Assembly: GCA_963733935.1 (NCBI GenBank)
Contig: CAVTEQ010000007.1
Location: 186,001-250,000, forward strand
Direction: 5' to 3'
From: JAHFUA01 sp963733935
GTDB lineage: Bacteria > Acidobacteriota > Terriglobia > Terriglobales > Acidobacteriaceae
Length of the DNA: 64,000 nucleotides
Shown: positions 35,988-44,512 of the stretch, piece after piece
Numbering within the stretch: position 1 is the stretch's first letter
Layout of the letters: every line of letters begins with the position of its first letter
Program-made: the position numbers and the translations under genes
Notes under the pieces: generated by a model
Database searches by the model: none
What the model saw: only the letters and a program-made list of their open reading frames with translations
Told to the model about the DNA's origin: nothing

Positions 35988-36905
35988 ATGGGCCGCGCGT
36001 TGCTCGGCCTCGACTTCCGACGTCATGCGCCGGTGTGGCTGCTGGTGCGCGTGCTGGCGCTGATGCCCGCGCCGCTGGCGCGCGCCTTCGGGATTGCCCT
36101 GGGACGAACCGTCTACATTTTGCACGGCCGGCTGCGCCGGATCGGCTTGCGCAACCTGCAACTCGCGTTTCCGCGGATGCCGCTCGGCGAGCGCCGCCGC
36201 ATCCTGCGCGGCGTCTTCACCAGCCTGGGCCGCCAGCTCGGCGTCTTCTGCCGCTTTCCGCGTTACAACCTGCAAAACATTTCCCGGCTCGCCGTCTATG
36301 ACGGTTTTGAAAACTTCGAGCGCGCCCACGCCCGCGGCCAGGGAGTGCTGTTCCTGACGGCGCACTTCGGCGGCTGGGAGGTAAGCTCGTTCATGCACGC
36401 GCTGCACGGGCATCCGCTGCACATCCTGGTGCGGCCGCTCGACAATCCATACCTCGACCGGCTGGTCACGCGCTATCGCACGCTGAGCGGCAACCGCACC
36501 ATTCCCAAGCAGGATTTTGCCCGCGGCATGCTGGCGGCGCTGCGCGCGGGCGAGATCGTCGGCATTCTCATGGATCAGAACATGGCGGCCGAGCAGGGCG
36601 TGTTCGTGGATTTCTTCAGCATCCCCGCCTGCACCTCGACTTTGCTGGCGCGCATGGCAATGCGAACTGATGCCGCGGTGGTTCCCGCCTTCTGCCTCTG
36701 GGAGCCAACTCTCAGACGGTATCGCCTGCGCTTCGAGCCCGCGCTGGAAACCATCCGCACCGGCAACGAGGAAGCCGACATCGTCGCCAACACCGCCGCC
36801 TATACCAAGATGATCGAAGAGTACGCGCGCCGCTATCCCGAGCAGTGGCTGTGGGTTCATCGGCGCTGGAAGACGCGGCCGCCGGGGTCGGGACCGCTGT
36901 ATTGA
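35988..36905 (+). CDS. LpxL/HtrB-type lauroyl/myristoyl acyltransferase
   Basis: 305 residues. It transfers a secondary acyl chain to lipid A at the inner membrane in the related enzymes. The N-terminal hydrophobic region (APVWLLVRVLALMPAPLARAFG) anchors it. The catalytic HxxxxE motif is HFGGWE near residue 125, and GILMDQNMAAEQGVFVDFF with STLLARMAMRTDAAVVPAF are conserved blocks. EQWLWVHRRWKTRP closes the protein as in LpxL/MsbB. The neighbouring lpxD supports a role in lipid A assembly. Exact acyl group unknown. Confidence 0.9.
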   Translation: MGRALLGLDFRRHAPVWLLVRVLALMPAPLARAFGIALGRTVYILHGRLRRIGLRNLQLAFPRMPLGERRRILRGVFTSLGRQLGVFCRFPRYNLQNISRLAVYDGFENFERAHARGQGVLFLTAHFGGWEVSSFMHALHGHPLHILVRPLDNPYLDRLVTRYRTLSGNRTIPKQDFARGMLAALRAGEIVGILMDQNMAAEQGVFVDFFSIPACTSTLLARMAMRTDAAVVPAFCLWEPTLRRYRLRFEPALETIRTGNEEADIVANTAAYTKMIEEYARRYPEQWLWVHRRWKTRPPGSGPLY

Positions 36906-36923
36906 TACTTGCTGATCGCTTTT

Positions 36924-36988
36924 GCCACAGAGCCACAGAGGCACGGAGGGAAACTCTCAGAGTCTCCGTGTCTCAGTGTCTCTGGGTC
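36924..36988. repeat. CACAGAG-family palindrome, copy 5
   Basis: GCCACAGAGCCACAGAGGCACGGAGG faces CTCCGTGTCTCAGTGTCTCTGGG across a short loop. It starts 19 bases after the stop of the LpxL-like gene. Confidence 0.85.
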
Positions 36989-37055
36989 TCGGTCGCAACC
37001 AGGGAGCGCCTTGCCCTTGGCACCGGGCCCGTGACCTAGTAGCATCACCGGCGCA

Positions 37056-38060
37056 ATGAAACATGCTGTGGAGAAGCTGGCTGAGGCGGTGGGAGCGCAA
37101 TTATTGGGAAACGGGAAGGTGGAGATCAGCGGCATCGCCAGCCTGGAATCGGCGACGGCGAATGACCTGATTTTCGTGGAAGCGGCAGGCGACCTGGGCG
37201 CGGCGCTGGAATCTCCGGCCGCGGCCGTGGTGGCGGGAGAATTCGCGCGCGGGGTCAAGACGCGCAAGCCGCTGCTCATCGCGCGGCAGCCACGGCTGGC
37301 CTTTGCCCGCGCCGGCAAAGTCATATGCCCACCGCGCCGGCGCGAGCCCGGCATCGCCTCGACCGCCTTCGTTCACGACTCGGTCAAGCTGGGAAAGCTG
37401 GTGTCCGTCGAGCCCGCCTGCTACATCGGCGAAGGCACGGTGATCGGCGACCGCACCCGCATCGGCGTGGGCTGCTTCATCGCTCCCCGGGTAACCCTGA
37501 GCGCCGATTGCAGCATCAAGGCGCACGTGACCATCTACAGCGATACCTCGATCGGCAATCGGGTCGTGGTGCAGGCGGGAGCGGTGCTGGGCAGCGACGG
37601 CTTCGGCTACGTCCGCGATGAGAGCACCGGAGTGTACGAAAAGTTTCCGCAGGTCGGGCGGCTGGAGATCGGCGACGACGTTGAGATCGGCGCCAATGTC
37701 ACCGTTTCGCGCGGAGCTCTCGACGCCACCGTGATCGGGTCGGGCTGCAAACTCGACAGCCAGGTACACGTTGGCCACAACGTGCGCATCGGCAAGAATG
37801 TGGTCATCGCTGCCCAGACCGGTATCTCCGGCAGCGTGGTGATCGAGGACAACGTAATCATTGCCGGCCAGGTCGGCATCGCCGATCATGTGCGCATCAC
37901 CGAGGGCGCCATCCTGGGCGCGCAGTGCGGTGTGCCCAGCCACAAGGTGATCCGCGGCAAAGGCGTCGTCTTCTGGGGCACGCCGGCGCGGCCGATCCGC
38001 GAATATCTGAAGCAACTGGCCGTGTTGGCGCGGCTGGGAAAGAAGGAACGCCAGCCATGA
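37056..38060 (+). CDS. lpxD: UDP-3-O-acylglucosamine N-acyltransferase LpxD
   Basis: 334 residues; adds the N-linked hydroxyacyl chain to UDP-3-O-acylglucosamine, the third step of lipid A synthesis. The N-terminal uridine-binding domain (EISGIASLESATANDLIFVE) precedes a left-handed beta-helix of hexapeptide repeats (residues about 105-290, such as VIGDRTRIGVGCFIAPRVTL). GSDGFGYV and the catalytic-His region QVHVGHNVRIGKN are present. The stop overlaps the next gene's ATG (ATGA), so the two are coupled. Confirms an LPS-type outer membrane. Confidence 0.95.
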   Translation: MKHAVEKLAEAVGAQLLGNGKVEISGIASLESATANDLIFVEAAGDLGAALESPAAAVVAGEFARGVKTRKPLLIARQPRLAFARAGKVICPPRRREPGIASTAFVHDSVKLGKLVSVEPACYIGEGTVIGDRTRIGVGCFIAPRVTLSADCSIKAHVTIYSDTSIGNRVVVQAGAVLGSDGFGYVRDESTGVYEKFPQVGRLEIGDDVEIGANVTVSRGALDATVIGSGCKLDSQVHVGHNVRIGKNVVIAAQTGISGSVVIEDNVIIAGQVGIADHVRITEGAILGAQCGVPSHKVIRGKGVVFWGTPARPIREYLKQLAVLARLGKKERQP

Positions 38061-38749
38061 GTACATCTGTAACCAGCCCCGGCAAGCGTGCTCGGAAGAA
38101 GACCGCGGAGCCCCGCCCGGCGCCGCCCGAACTCGATCCGAGCGCCGATGGCGAGTACTGCATGGCCATTGTGGTGGTGGGCGGGCAGACGCGCAACGTG
38201 GGCAAGACCAGCCTGGTGGCCAACCTGATCAAGGCGGTGCCCGAGCGCCGCTGGACCGCGGTCAAGATCACGCAGCACGAACACGATCTCCCGCCGGGAA
38301 CCAACTACCTGATCCACGAGGAGGTGGATGCCACCGGCGACCGCGATACGGCACGCTACCTGCGCGCCGGTGCACGCCGTGCCCTGCTCCTTACCGCCCG
38401 CCCAGGTTGCCTGGCCGACGCCATACCCGAGCTGCGTCGCGAGCTGGGCCGGGCCGACGATGTGATCCTGGAATCGAACAGCGTGCTGGAGTTTCTGGAA
38501 CCCGACGTTTACCTGGCGGTGCTGGATCCGGCGATTGCCGATTTCAAGTCCTCAGCACGGCACTACCTGCAGCAAGCCAGCGCCGTGGTGCTGAACCAGC
38601 CCGAACGCCGCAGTTTTCGCTGGGACAAGACGCTGCTCGAGCAGGTGATGCGCAAGCCCATCTTCCGGGTGCGGCCGCCGCACTACCTTACTCCCGACCT
38701 GGTGGAGTTCGTGCGCAAGAAGCTGCGGAGTTTGGACCAGAGGCTTTGA
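38057..38749 (+). CDS. MobB-like P-loop nucleotide-binding protein
   Basis: 230 residues. After a basic, Pro-rich start the motif VVVGGQTRNVGKTSLVANLI carries a Walker A of the MobB/SIMIBI type (GGxxRNVGKTS), with HEHDLPPG and DTARYLRAGARRALLL matching the MobB-like layout where the target His-Asp and AGA follow. Later ILESNSVLEFLEPDVYLAVL stands where a Walker B-like strand and Asp would be. Coupled by ATGA to lpxD, which is an unusual partner for a molybdopterin-related protein; no moa or mob gene is adjacent, so the function may differ from MobB. It converges on the DehI-type gene. Confidence 0.75.
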   Translation: MSTSVTSPGKRARKKTAEPRPAPPELDPSADGEYCMAIVVVGGQTRNVGKTSLVANLIKAVPERRWTAVKITQHEHDLPPGTNYLIHEEVDATGDRDTARYLRAGARRALLLTARPGCLADAIPELRRELGRADDVILESNSVLEFLEPDVYLAVLDPAIADFKSSARHYLQQASAVVLNQPERRSFRWDKTLLEQVMRKPIFRVRPPHYLTPDLVEFVRKKLRSLDQRL

Positions 38750-38750
38750 G

Positions 38751-38840
38751 GATTGAGTCATTGGGCCATTGTGGGCCATTGAGTGATTGAAAGAACCCAG
38801 CCCTAATGGCTCAATGACTCAATCGCACAATGGCTCAATT
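38751..38840. repeat. Iterated-unit palindrome, ATTGGGCCATTG family
   Basis: The left arm iterates ATTGAGTCATTGGGCCATTG-type units, and the right arm carries AATGGCTCAATGACTCAAT and CACAATGGCTCAAT. The pairing is imperfect but covers about 35 bases per arm, with a CCCAGCCC loop region. It fills precisely the gap between two convergent stop codons (38749 and 38843). Confidence 0.85.
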
Positions 38841-38842
38841 CC

Positions 38843-39769
38843 TCAGGCCGCTTGCTTGGGCGCGCCTGGCACTTGGTCCGCAGTCTGATCCGCAGACGGA
38901 GGCCCAAGCCGCAAGTTTCCGCCCTCCAGGCCGATCTTGGCCAGCGCCACGTTCATGACCAGACGGCTGAGGGCCTCCACGAACAGGTCCCCGATGCGCA
39001 TTACGGCGGTGATGTCGTCGTCCGAAATGCCGGCTTCGGAAAGCTGATCGGGGGTGAGCTCCACCCGCGCGGGAAATTCGCGCAGCAACGACCACGCGGT
39101 ATCGCGCACTCCGGTACGACTGAAGGTATAGAGGGGCGACTGGGTCGCCGGCTTCAGCGCCCTCCAGTAACTCTCAAGAAAAGCCGGAAAACGGGCGAAC
39201 GCCTGATAAGCCGTGCTCAGCGCCGGCACATCCAGAGTATGTTTCATGTCTTCGTACACGGCCCTGGTCTCGGGAGGAGCGGTTTCTTCGCCCACCAACA
39301 GTGGCCGGCGGAAGAAAACAGGATGCTCGACAGGCGCGCCATCACGGCAGGGCTGGCCCACCGGCTCTTCAAACGCCTGCATCAGCGCCGCGGCCAGCAG
39401 CAGCAGCAGTGGGTCGAGGTAATGGAACAGGTCCACAGTTTCGCTGACCGCCTGTCGGGCTTCGGCGCTCAAACTCTGGGCATGGACGGCGGTCCTCAGG
39501 TCGGGAACCGGGAAATAGTTGTAGACGCGGGTGTAGGTCTCGGCGCGCAAACGGTTGCCCAGGTGGAAGAACTGCTGCGTCTCGGCGGCCGGGCGGACCG
39601 CCTGCCAGGACAGTTCCAGGAACCTGGGATAGACAGCAAACGCCTGAAAGATTGCGTTCACCTGCGGCACCCCGAGGGTTCCCTTGATTTCGCAGTAGAT
39701 CTCGCGCGTGCGTCCGCCGGCGTCGCTTTCCGACACCAGCTTGAGCCGGTTTCCTCTATGCCACGCCAT
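38843..39769 (-). CDS. DehI-type halocarboxylic acid dehalogenase family protein
   Basis: 308 residues from the ATG at 39769; in-frame starts at 39814 and 39859 would add up to 30 residues. The chain is a tandem pseudo-repeat: REIYCEIKGTLGVPQVNAIF with ELSWQAVRP in the first half and AVYEDMKHTLDVPALSTAYQ with SYWRALKP in the second, the hallmark of group I (DehI) 2-haloacid dehalogenases. These hydrolyse D- and L-2-haloacids by direct attack of water. Whether this member dehalogenates anything cannot be judged from sequence alone. Confidence 0.8.
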   Translation of the reverse strand: MAWHRGNRLKLVSESDAGGRTREIYCEIKGTLGVPQVNAIFQAFAVYPRFLELSWQAVRPAAETQQFFHLGNRLRAETYTRVYNYFPVPDLRTAVHAQSLSAEARQAVSETVDLFHYLDPLLLLLAAALMQAFEEPVGQPCRDGAPVEHPVFFRRPLLVGEETAPPETRAVYEDMKHTLDVPALSTAYQAFARFPAFLESYWRALKPATQSPLYTFSRTGVRDTAWSLLREFPARVELTPDQLSEAGISDDDITAVMRIGDLFVEALSRLVMNVALAKIGLEGGNLRLGPPSADQTADQVPGAPKQAA

Positions 39770-40009
39770 ATATGTATCCAGAGTGAGATGCAGATAGGGC
39801 CAGCTACGGTGCATGCGGAAAAAAGTGCCGCTGCCCCGAACCGCCAGCCGGCTTGCCACAGCGCAAAGCGTTCCCGATTCGGGCCGTGAGGTTGAGATCG
39901 GGAATGGGTTGGTTTCGGGATTCCTGTTAAGTCGCTGTCTTCTTAGCTGTTACCGGCGAAGGCTTTTCGGCAATCCTCGTGCACAGCTGCCCTTAGAGGC
40001 TTCCTCAAA

Positions 40010-40225
40010 ATGGCAAAACTGCTGGCTTGGGCCTTGCGCGTCGCGCTCCTGCTGCTGACTCCCCTCTTTCTCCTGTGCGCCGGCGTAGCGCGAATGATGA
40101 TGCAGTTGGACGCCTGGACCGTGGATCAATTGGCGGCCGAACCGGCGATGGCCCCCGGCAAACCCCAACTCTTGCGACCCGAGACCGTGAGAGAATTGAC
40201 CGGCACGGAGCGCGGCGGCGGTTAG
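40010..40225 (+). CDS. Small membrane protein, unknown
   Basis: 71 residues: one or two hydrophobic segments (LAWALRVALLLLTPLFLLCAG) then a soluble tail (LDAWTVDQLAAEPAMAPG). Starts at ATG 40010 with weak upstream signals. It lies 61 bases before lnt on the same strand and could be co-transcribed. Not recognised as a family; it could be a chance frame. Confidence 0.4.
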   Translation: MAKLLAWALRVALLLLTPLFLLCAGVARMMMQLDAWTVDQLAAEPAMAPGKPQLLRPETVRELTGTERGGG

Positions 40226-40286
40226 CGGCCTATGACTCCTGACTGCCGGTGGCTGCGCCCTCCCGCTTTGCTACACTGCTGCCAAG

Positions 40287-41867
40287 TTGCGGAGAATCCC
40301 AAAACGGGCCTGGCTGCTGACCCTGCTTTCGGGCGCTCTCCAGGTGCTGGTTTTCCCCACCCCGGCGCTCTACTTCCTGTGCTGGATCGCGCTGGCGCCG
40401 CTGATGGTCGCCCTCGTCGGACAGTCCTCCGAGAGCTTTGATGACGCGCGCGGCCGCGACCTGACCTCCACCACCCTCGGACAAGGTTTGCTGCTGGCGT
40501 GGGTGAACGGCATCATCTTCTATGCCGGAACCTGCTTCTGGATCTTCCACACTCTGCGCGCCTACGGCGGCATGAGCCCACTGGTAGCAGTGATCCTGAT
40601 GGTCCTGTTCCTGTTGGCGGCGGGAATGCACCACGGAGTCTTCGGGTTACTGCTGACGCTGGCGTTGCGCGCGCGGCATCTCGGCAGGAACCGCGCGCTC
40701 ATCCTGGCGCCGTTCTTCTGGGTAGCGGCGGAGATCCTATGGGAACAGATCGTCGGCTTCCCCTGGCAGCCGCTGGGAACAGCGCAGGTGGATAACATCC
40801 CCATGTCGCGGATCGCCACCTGGACAGGCGTTTATGGCCTCTCCTTCGAGATCGCGCTGGTAAATGCCGCGTTCGCTGCCGCGTGGCTTCTGCCTCGCGA
40901 AAGGCGGCGCATGATGTTGACGGCGGCTCTGGCTGCGGCGGCGATCCTCCAGCTCGGAGTGCTGGTGAAGCCAGCGCCATCGCGGCCGACGCACGTGGCC
41001 ACGCTCGTACAACAGAACATCCCCATCATCGAACCCTCGCAGTGGACTTACGATTACTATCGCCAGACGCTGGCGGATCTGGCGGCCATGAGCACGGCGC
41101 CGCCCGGATCGTCGGCTGCAGAGCCGGGTCTGATCCTATGGCCGGAATCGCCCTCGCCGTTCTTCTTGAACGATCCGCGCTTTCGGCAAGTCGTCAGCGG
41201 CATCGCCGAGAAAGCGCACTCTTACGTCTTGGTGGGGGGAATCGGCACGACGCCCGACCGTCGCCCGCTGAACTCGGCGGCGCTCGTCGCTCCCGATGGC
41301 ACGTGGAGTGCGCGCTACGACAAGATCCATCTTGTCCCCTTCGGCGAGTACGTGCCCTTCCAGAGCCTGTTTTTCTTTGTGCAGAAGATCACCAAGGAAG
41401 CCGGCGATTTCGCGCGCGGCAGCGAGCGCACGGTCTTCAATGCGGGCGCCTATAAGCTGGGCGTGTTCATCTGCTACGAGTCGGTGTTCCCCGACGAAGT
41501 GCGCCTCTTCGCCCGCAACGGCGCGCAGCTCTTCGCCAACATCTCCAACGACGAATGGTTCGGGCCCTGGGGCGCGCCGGCCCAGCATCTGAACATGGTG
41601 CGCATGCGGGCCATCGAAAACCAGCGCTGGGTGCTGCGCGCCACCAACACGGGAATTACCGTCTCCATCGACCCCTACGGCCGGGTGGTGTCGCGGGCGC
41701 CGCGCAAAGTGCGGGTCGCCCTGGAAGCGCCCTTCGGCCTCGAGAGCGGCACCACGTTCTACACGCGCCACGGTGACTGGTTCGCCTGGGGCTGTGCGAT
41801 AATTTCTTTGCTGGCCTTCGTGAGGATTGCCACAGAGACGCAGAGGCACAGAGAAAAACGAAACTGA
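40287..41867 (+). CDS. lnt: Apolipoprotein N-acyltransferase
   Basis: Inner-membrane enzyme that adds the third acyl chain to lipoproteins; 526 residues from a TTG at 40287. Five to seven membrane segments occupy the first 220 residues. The nitrilase-like periplasmic domain holds the catalytic triad: Glu in LILWPESPSPFF, Lys in RYDKIHLVPFGEYVPF and Cys in VFICYESVFPDEVR. NISNDEWFGPWGAPAQHLNM and the last membrane helix (WFAWGCAIISLLAFV) follow. The last 13 codons (ATETQRHREKRN) come from a CACAGAG repeat, so insertion of the repeat has replaced the native C-terminus. Confidence 0.93.
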   Translation: MRRIPKRAWLLTLLSGALQVLVFPTPALYFLCWIALAPLMVALVGQSSESFDDARGRDLTSTTLGQGLLLAWVNGIIFYAGTCFWIFHTLRAYGGMSPLVAVILMVLFLLAAGMHHGVFGLLLTLALRARHLGRNRALILAPFFWVAAEILWEQIVGFPWQPLGTAQVDNIPMSRIATWTGVYGLSFEIALVNAAFAAAWLLPRERRRMMLTAALAAAAILQLGVLVKPAPSRPTHVATLVQQNIPIIEPSQWTYDYYRQTLADLAAMSTAPPGSSAAEPGLILWPESPSPFFLNDPRFRQVVSGIAEKAHSYVLVGGIGTTPDRRPLNSAALVAPDGTWSARYDKIHLVPFGEYVPFQSLFFFVQKITKEAGDFARGSERTVFNAGAYKLGVFICYESVFPDEVRLFARNGAQLFANISNDEWFGPWGAPAQHLNMVRMRAIENQRWVLRATNTGITVSIDPYGRVVSRAPRKVRVALEAPFGLESGTTFYTRHGDWFAWGCAIISLLAFVRIATETQRHREKRN

Positions 41868-41896
41868 AAATCTCTGTGACTCCGTGCCTCTGTGGC
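41829..41896. repeat. CACAGAG-family palindrome, copy 6, overlapping lnt
   Basis: GCCACAGAGACGCAGAGGCACAGAG faces CTCTGTGACTCCGTGCCTCTGTGGC with a loop of about 18 AT-rich bases. Its left arm is inside the lnt reading frame and supplies the lnt stop. The right arm ends 10 bases before the prfB start codon, leaving only a weak ribosome site there. Confidence 0.9.
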
Positions 41897-41906
41897 AAAC
41901 GGAACT

Positions 41907-43017
41907 ATGATCGACGAGCTAGAACGCGAATACGCCCCCATCAAAGAAAAGGTCCACGACCTCCGGGAGTATCTTTGACGCGCCCGGCGTCCGTCAGCAG
42001 CTAGCCGAACTGGAAAAGAAGACCTCCGACCCCAACTTCTGGTCGAATCCCGAGCAATCGCAGCAGGTGATGCGGCAGCGCAAGCGTTTGGAAGAAGCTC
42101 TGGCCACCGAAGCCGAGCTGGAGCGCCGCACGAGCGACATCGACGCCTACTTCGATCTGGCGCGCGAGGGCGAGAACGTCGAAGCCGAGCTGGCGCGCGA
42201 GATCGCCAACCTGCGCGAGCGGGTTGAGCAGCTCGAGACAAAAACACTGCTTTCCGGTGAGAACGACCTACGCAATGCCATCGTGACAATTCATCCCGGC
42301 GCCGGCGGCACCGAATCGCAGGATTGGGCCGAGATGCTGCTGCGCATGTATCTGCGCTGGGCCGAGCGCCAGCGCTTTGAAGCGGTGCTGAATGACTATC
42401 AGGCGGGCGAGGAAGCGGGCATCAAGTCCGCGACCTTCAGCGTCTCCGGCGAATACGCCTACGGCTTGCTGATCAGCGAGATCGGCGTGCACCGGCTGGT
42501 ACGCATCTCGCCCTTCGACCAGCAGGCGCGGCGGCATACCAGCTTCGCCAGCGTCTTCGTTTCGCCGGAGATCGACGAGAGCATTCAGGTCGATATCAAG
42601 CCCGATGACTTGCGCGTGGACACCTACCGCTCCGGCGGCCGCGGCGGCCAGCACGTGAACACCACAGATTCCGCCGTGCGCCTTACCCACATTCCCACTG
42701 GAATCGTGGTCAGTTGCCAGAACGAGCGCTCGCAGCACAAGAACCGCGACCGCGCCATGAAGATCCTGCGCTCCAAGCTATACGAGTACGAACTGGAGAA
42801 GAAGCGTGCCGTGACCAAGAAGATCGAAGACGCCAAGCTGGACATCGACTTCGGCTCGCAGATCCGGTCGTACGTCCTGCAGCCCTATCGCATGGTGAAG
42901 GACCTGCGCACGCGGGTGGAAGTCGGAGACGTGGACCGCGTGCTCGACGGCGACATCGACATGTTCATTCGCGCGTTTTTGAAGCAGCGGCGGGCCGAGC
43001 AAGCGGAAGCAAAGTAG
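41907..43017 (+). CDS. prfB: Peptide chain release factor RF2 (programmed +1 frameshift)
   Basis: Terminates translation at UGA and UAA. The gene starts at ATG 41907; codon 24 is an in-frame TGA (41976-41978) set in CTT-TGA-C, preceded by the Shine-Dalgarno-like CGGGAG. This is the classic autoregulatory RF2 frameshift site: +1 slippage gives Leu-Asp-Ala-Pro and continues to 43017, about 369 residues. Downstream features are the GTESQDWAEMLLRMY region, the tripeptide anticodon-like VHRLVRISPFD region and the catalytic GGQ in SGGRGGQHVNTTDSAVR. It is intact despite the stop. Confidence 0.95.
41964..41979 (+). promoter_or_regulatory. RF2 programmed frameshift signal
   Basis: CGGGAG followed by TAT-CTT-TGA-C. 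The purine-rich motif pairs with 16S rRNA while tRNA-Leu slips from CTT to TTT, bypassing TGA when RF2 is scarce. The spacing matches the E. coli prfB site (GGGGGTATCTTTGAC). Confidence 0.92.
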
Positions 43018-43184
43018 CACCGCCGATTGTGCATAAGCTCCGTCGAAATGTTGGTTACGGCCGTTCGCTGCAAATCATTGCCGGGGAGTGGCAAGTCTGC
43101 TAACTTGGGTTGGATAAGTGAAGGTGTGTCTTCCGTCCCGTTTTGGCGCCTGAGCGCCCGAATACCATCTGAAGGAGCAGTCCA

Positions 43185-44365
43185 TTGTCCCAGGAACGTT
43201 TTTTGTTTACCTCTGAATCCGTCACCGAAGGCCATCCTGACAAGATCGCCGACCAGATTTCCGACGCCATCGTCGACGCCTGCATGGCTGACGACCCTTA
43301 CAGCCGCGTGGCCTGCGAGACCCTGCTGACCACCGGCCTGGCGTTCATTGCCGGCGAGATCACTACCAAGGCCTACGTGGATTTCCCGTCGATCGTCCGC
43401 GGCACCGTCATGTCCGTGGGATACACCGACGCCGCCTATGGCTTCGATCACGAGACCTGCGCCGTCATCTCCTCGATCCACGAGCAGAGCCCCGACATCG
43501 CCATGGGCGTGGACCCGGGCGGCGCCGGCGACCAGGGTATGATGTTCGGCTACGCTTCGAATGAGACGGAAGAGCTGATGCCCATGGCGATCACTCTGGC
43601 TCACCGCCTCACCCAGCGCCTCGCCGAAGTGCGCAAGAGCGGCCAGCTCGACTGGCTGCGTCCTGACGGAAAATCCCAGGTCACCGTCGAATACGACAAG
43701 AATCACCGCCCCACGCGCGTGGACGCGGTGGTCATTTCCACGCAGCATTCCGAGCTGGTGGAGAACAAGAAGCTGCGGGCGGACGTGCTGCAGCACGTGA
43801 TTCAGCACGTGATCCCGCCCAAGATGCTCGACGCCGACACCAAGTACCACATCAATCCCACGGGACGTTTCGTGGTGGGCGGCCCGATGGGCGACACCGG
43901 CCTGACCGGGCGCAAGATCATCGTGGACACCTACGGCGGCATGGGACGCCATGGCGGCGGCTGCTTCAGCGGCAAGGACCCGACCAAGGTCGACCGCAGT
44001 CCGCCTGCTACATGGCGCGCTACATTGCCAAGAACATCGTGGCCTCCGGCCTGGCCGAGCGCTGCGAAGTGCAGCTTGCGTATGCCATCGGCGTTGCCGA
44101 TCCGGTCAGCGTCATGGTGGACGCATTCGGCACCGGCAAGGTCAGCGAAGCCCGGCTGGTCGAACTGGTGCGCAAGAACTTCCAGCTCACGCCCAAGGGC
44201 ATTATCGAATCGCTGAAGCTGCGCCGTCCGATCTACAAGAAGACGGCCGCCTACGGCCACTTCGGCCGCAAGGACCCGGACTTCACCTGGGAAGCGACCG
44301 ACAAGGCCACTGCCCTGCGCGATCAGGCCGGGCAGAAGATCGCGGAACCGGCGATTGCCAAGTAA
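43185..44365 (+). CDS. metK: S-adenosylmethionine synthetase, one frame break
   Basis: Makes SAM from methionine and ATP; about 393 residues. It starts at a TTG (43185) with GAAGGAG 8 bases upstream. Motifs are FTSESVTEGHPDKIADQISD, the GVDPGGAGDQGMMFGYA region (family GAGDQG), GRFVVGGPMGDTGLTGRKI and GGMGRHGGGCFSGKDPTKVD (family GGGAFSGKD). At 44000-44003 the frame breaks inside the conserved KVDRSxxYMARY: the sequence AGT-CC-GCC-TGC-TAC reads correctly if CC is removed. The rest (IAKNIVASGLAERCEVQLA, then AIGVADPVS to the end) is normal. metK is essential in most bacteria, so a sequence error is the likeliest cause. Confidence 0.9.
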
Positions 44366-44372
44366 ACTTCGA

Positions 44373-44406
44373 CGGCAGGGCTGTGGATTTCTTCCACTCC
44401 CTGCCG
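44373..44406 (+). terminator. Terminator-like hairpin after metK
   Basis: CGGCAGGG (44373-44380) pairs with CCCTGCCG (44399-44406), with an inner GTGG/CCAC helix. Only a weak CTTTCTGTTT follows, so termination may be partial. It is 8 bases after the metK stop and before ahcY. Confidence 0.6.
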
Positions 44407-44512
44407 CTTTCTGTTTCGAGTATTCTTAGTAGTTCCTGATAACAAAATCCGGGGCGGCCCTGCGCCGCATGCACCGGCAATCAAACGGGGGGAGCGAAAG
44501 CTCGCATAAAGT

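Noticed and set aside
41976..41978. In-frame TGA in prfB taken as a nonsense mutation
   Set aside because: It sits in the canonical RF2 frameshift signal, so it is regulatory.
43018..43184. SAM or SAH riboswitch upstream of metK
   Set aside because: No motif of the known SAM/SAH classes was recognised; only a ribosome site and a TTG start are clear.
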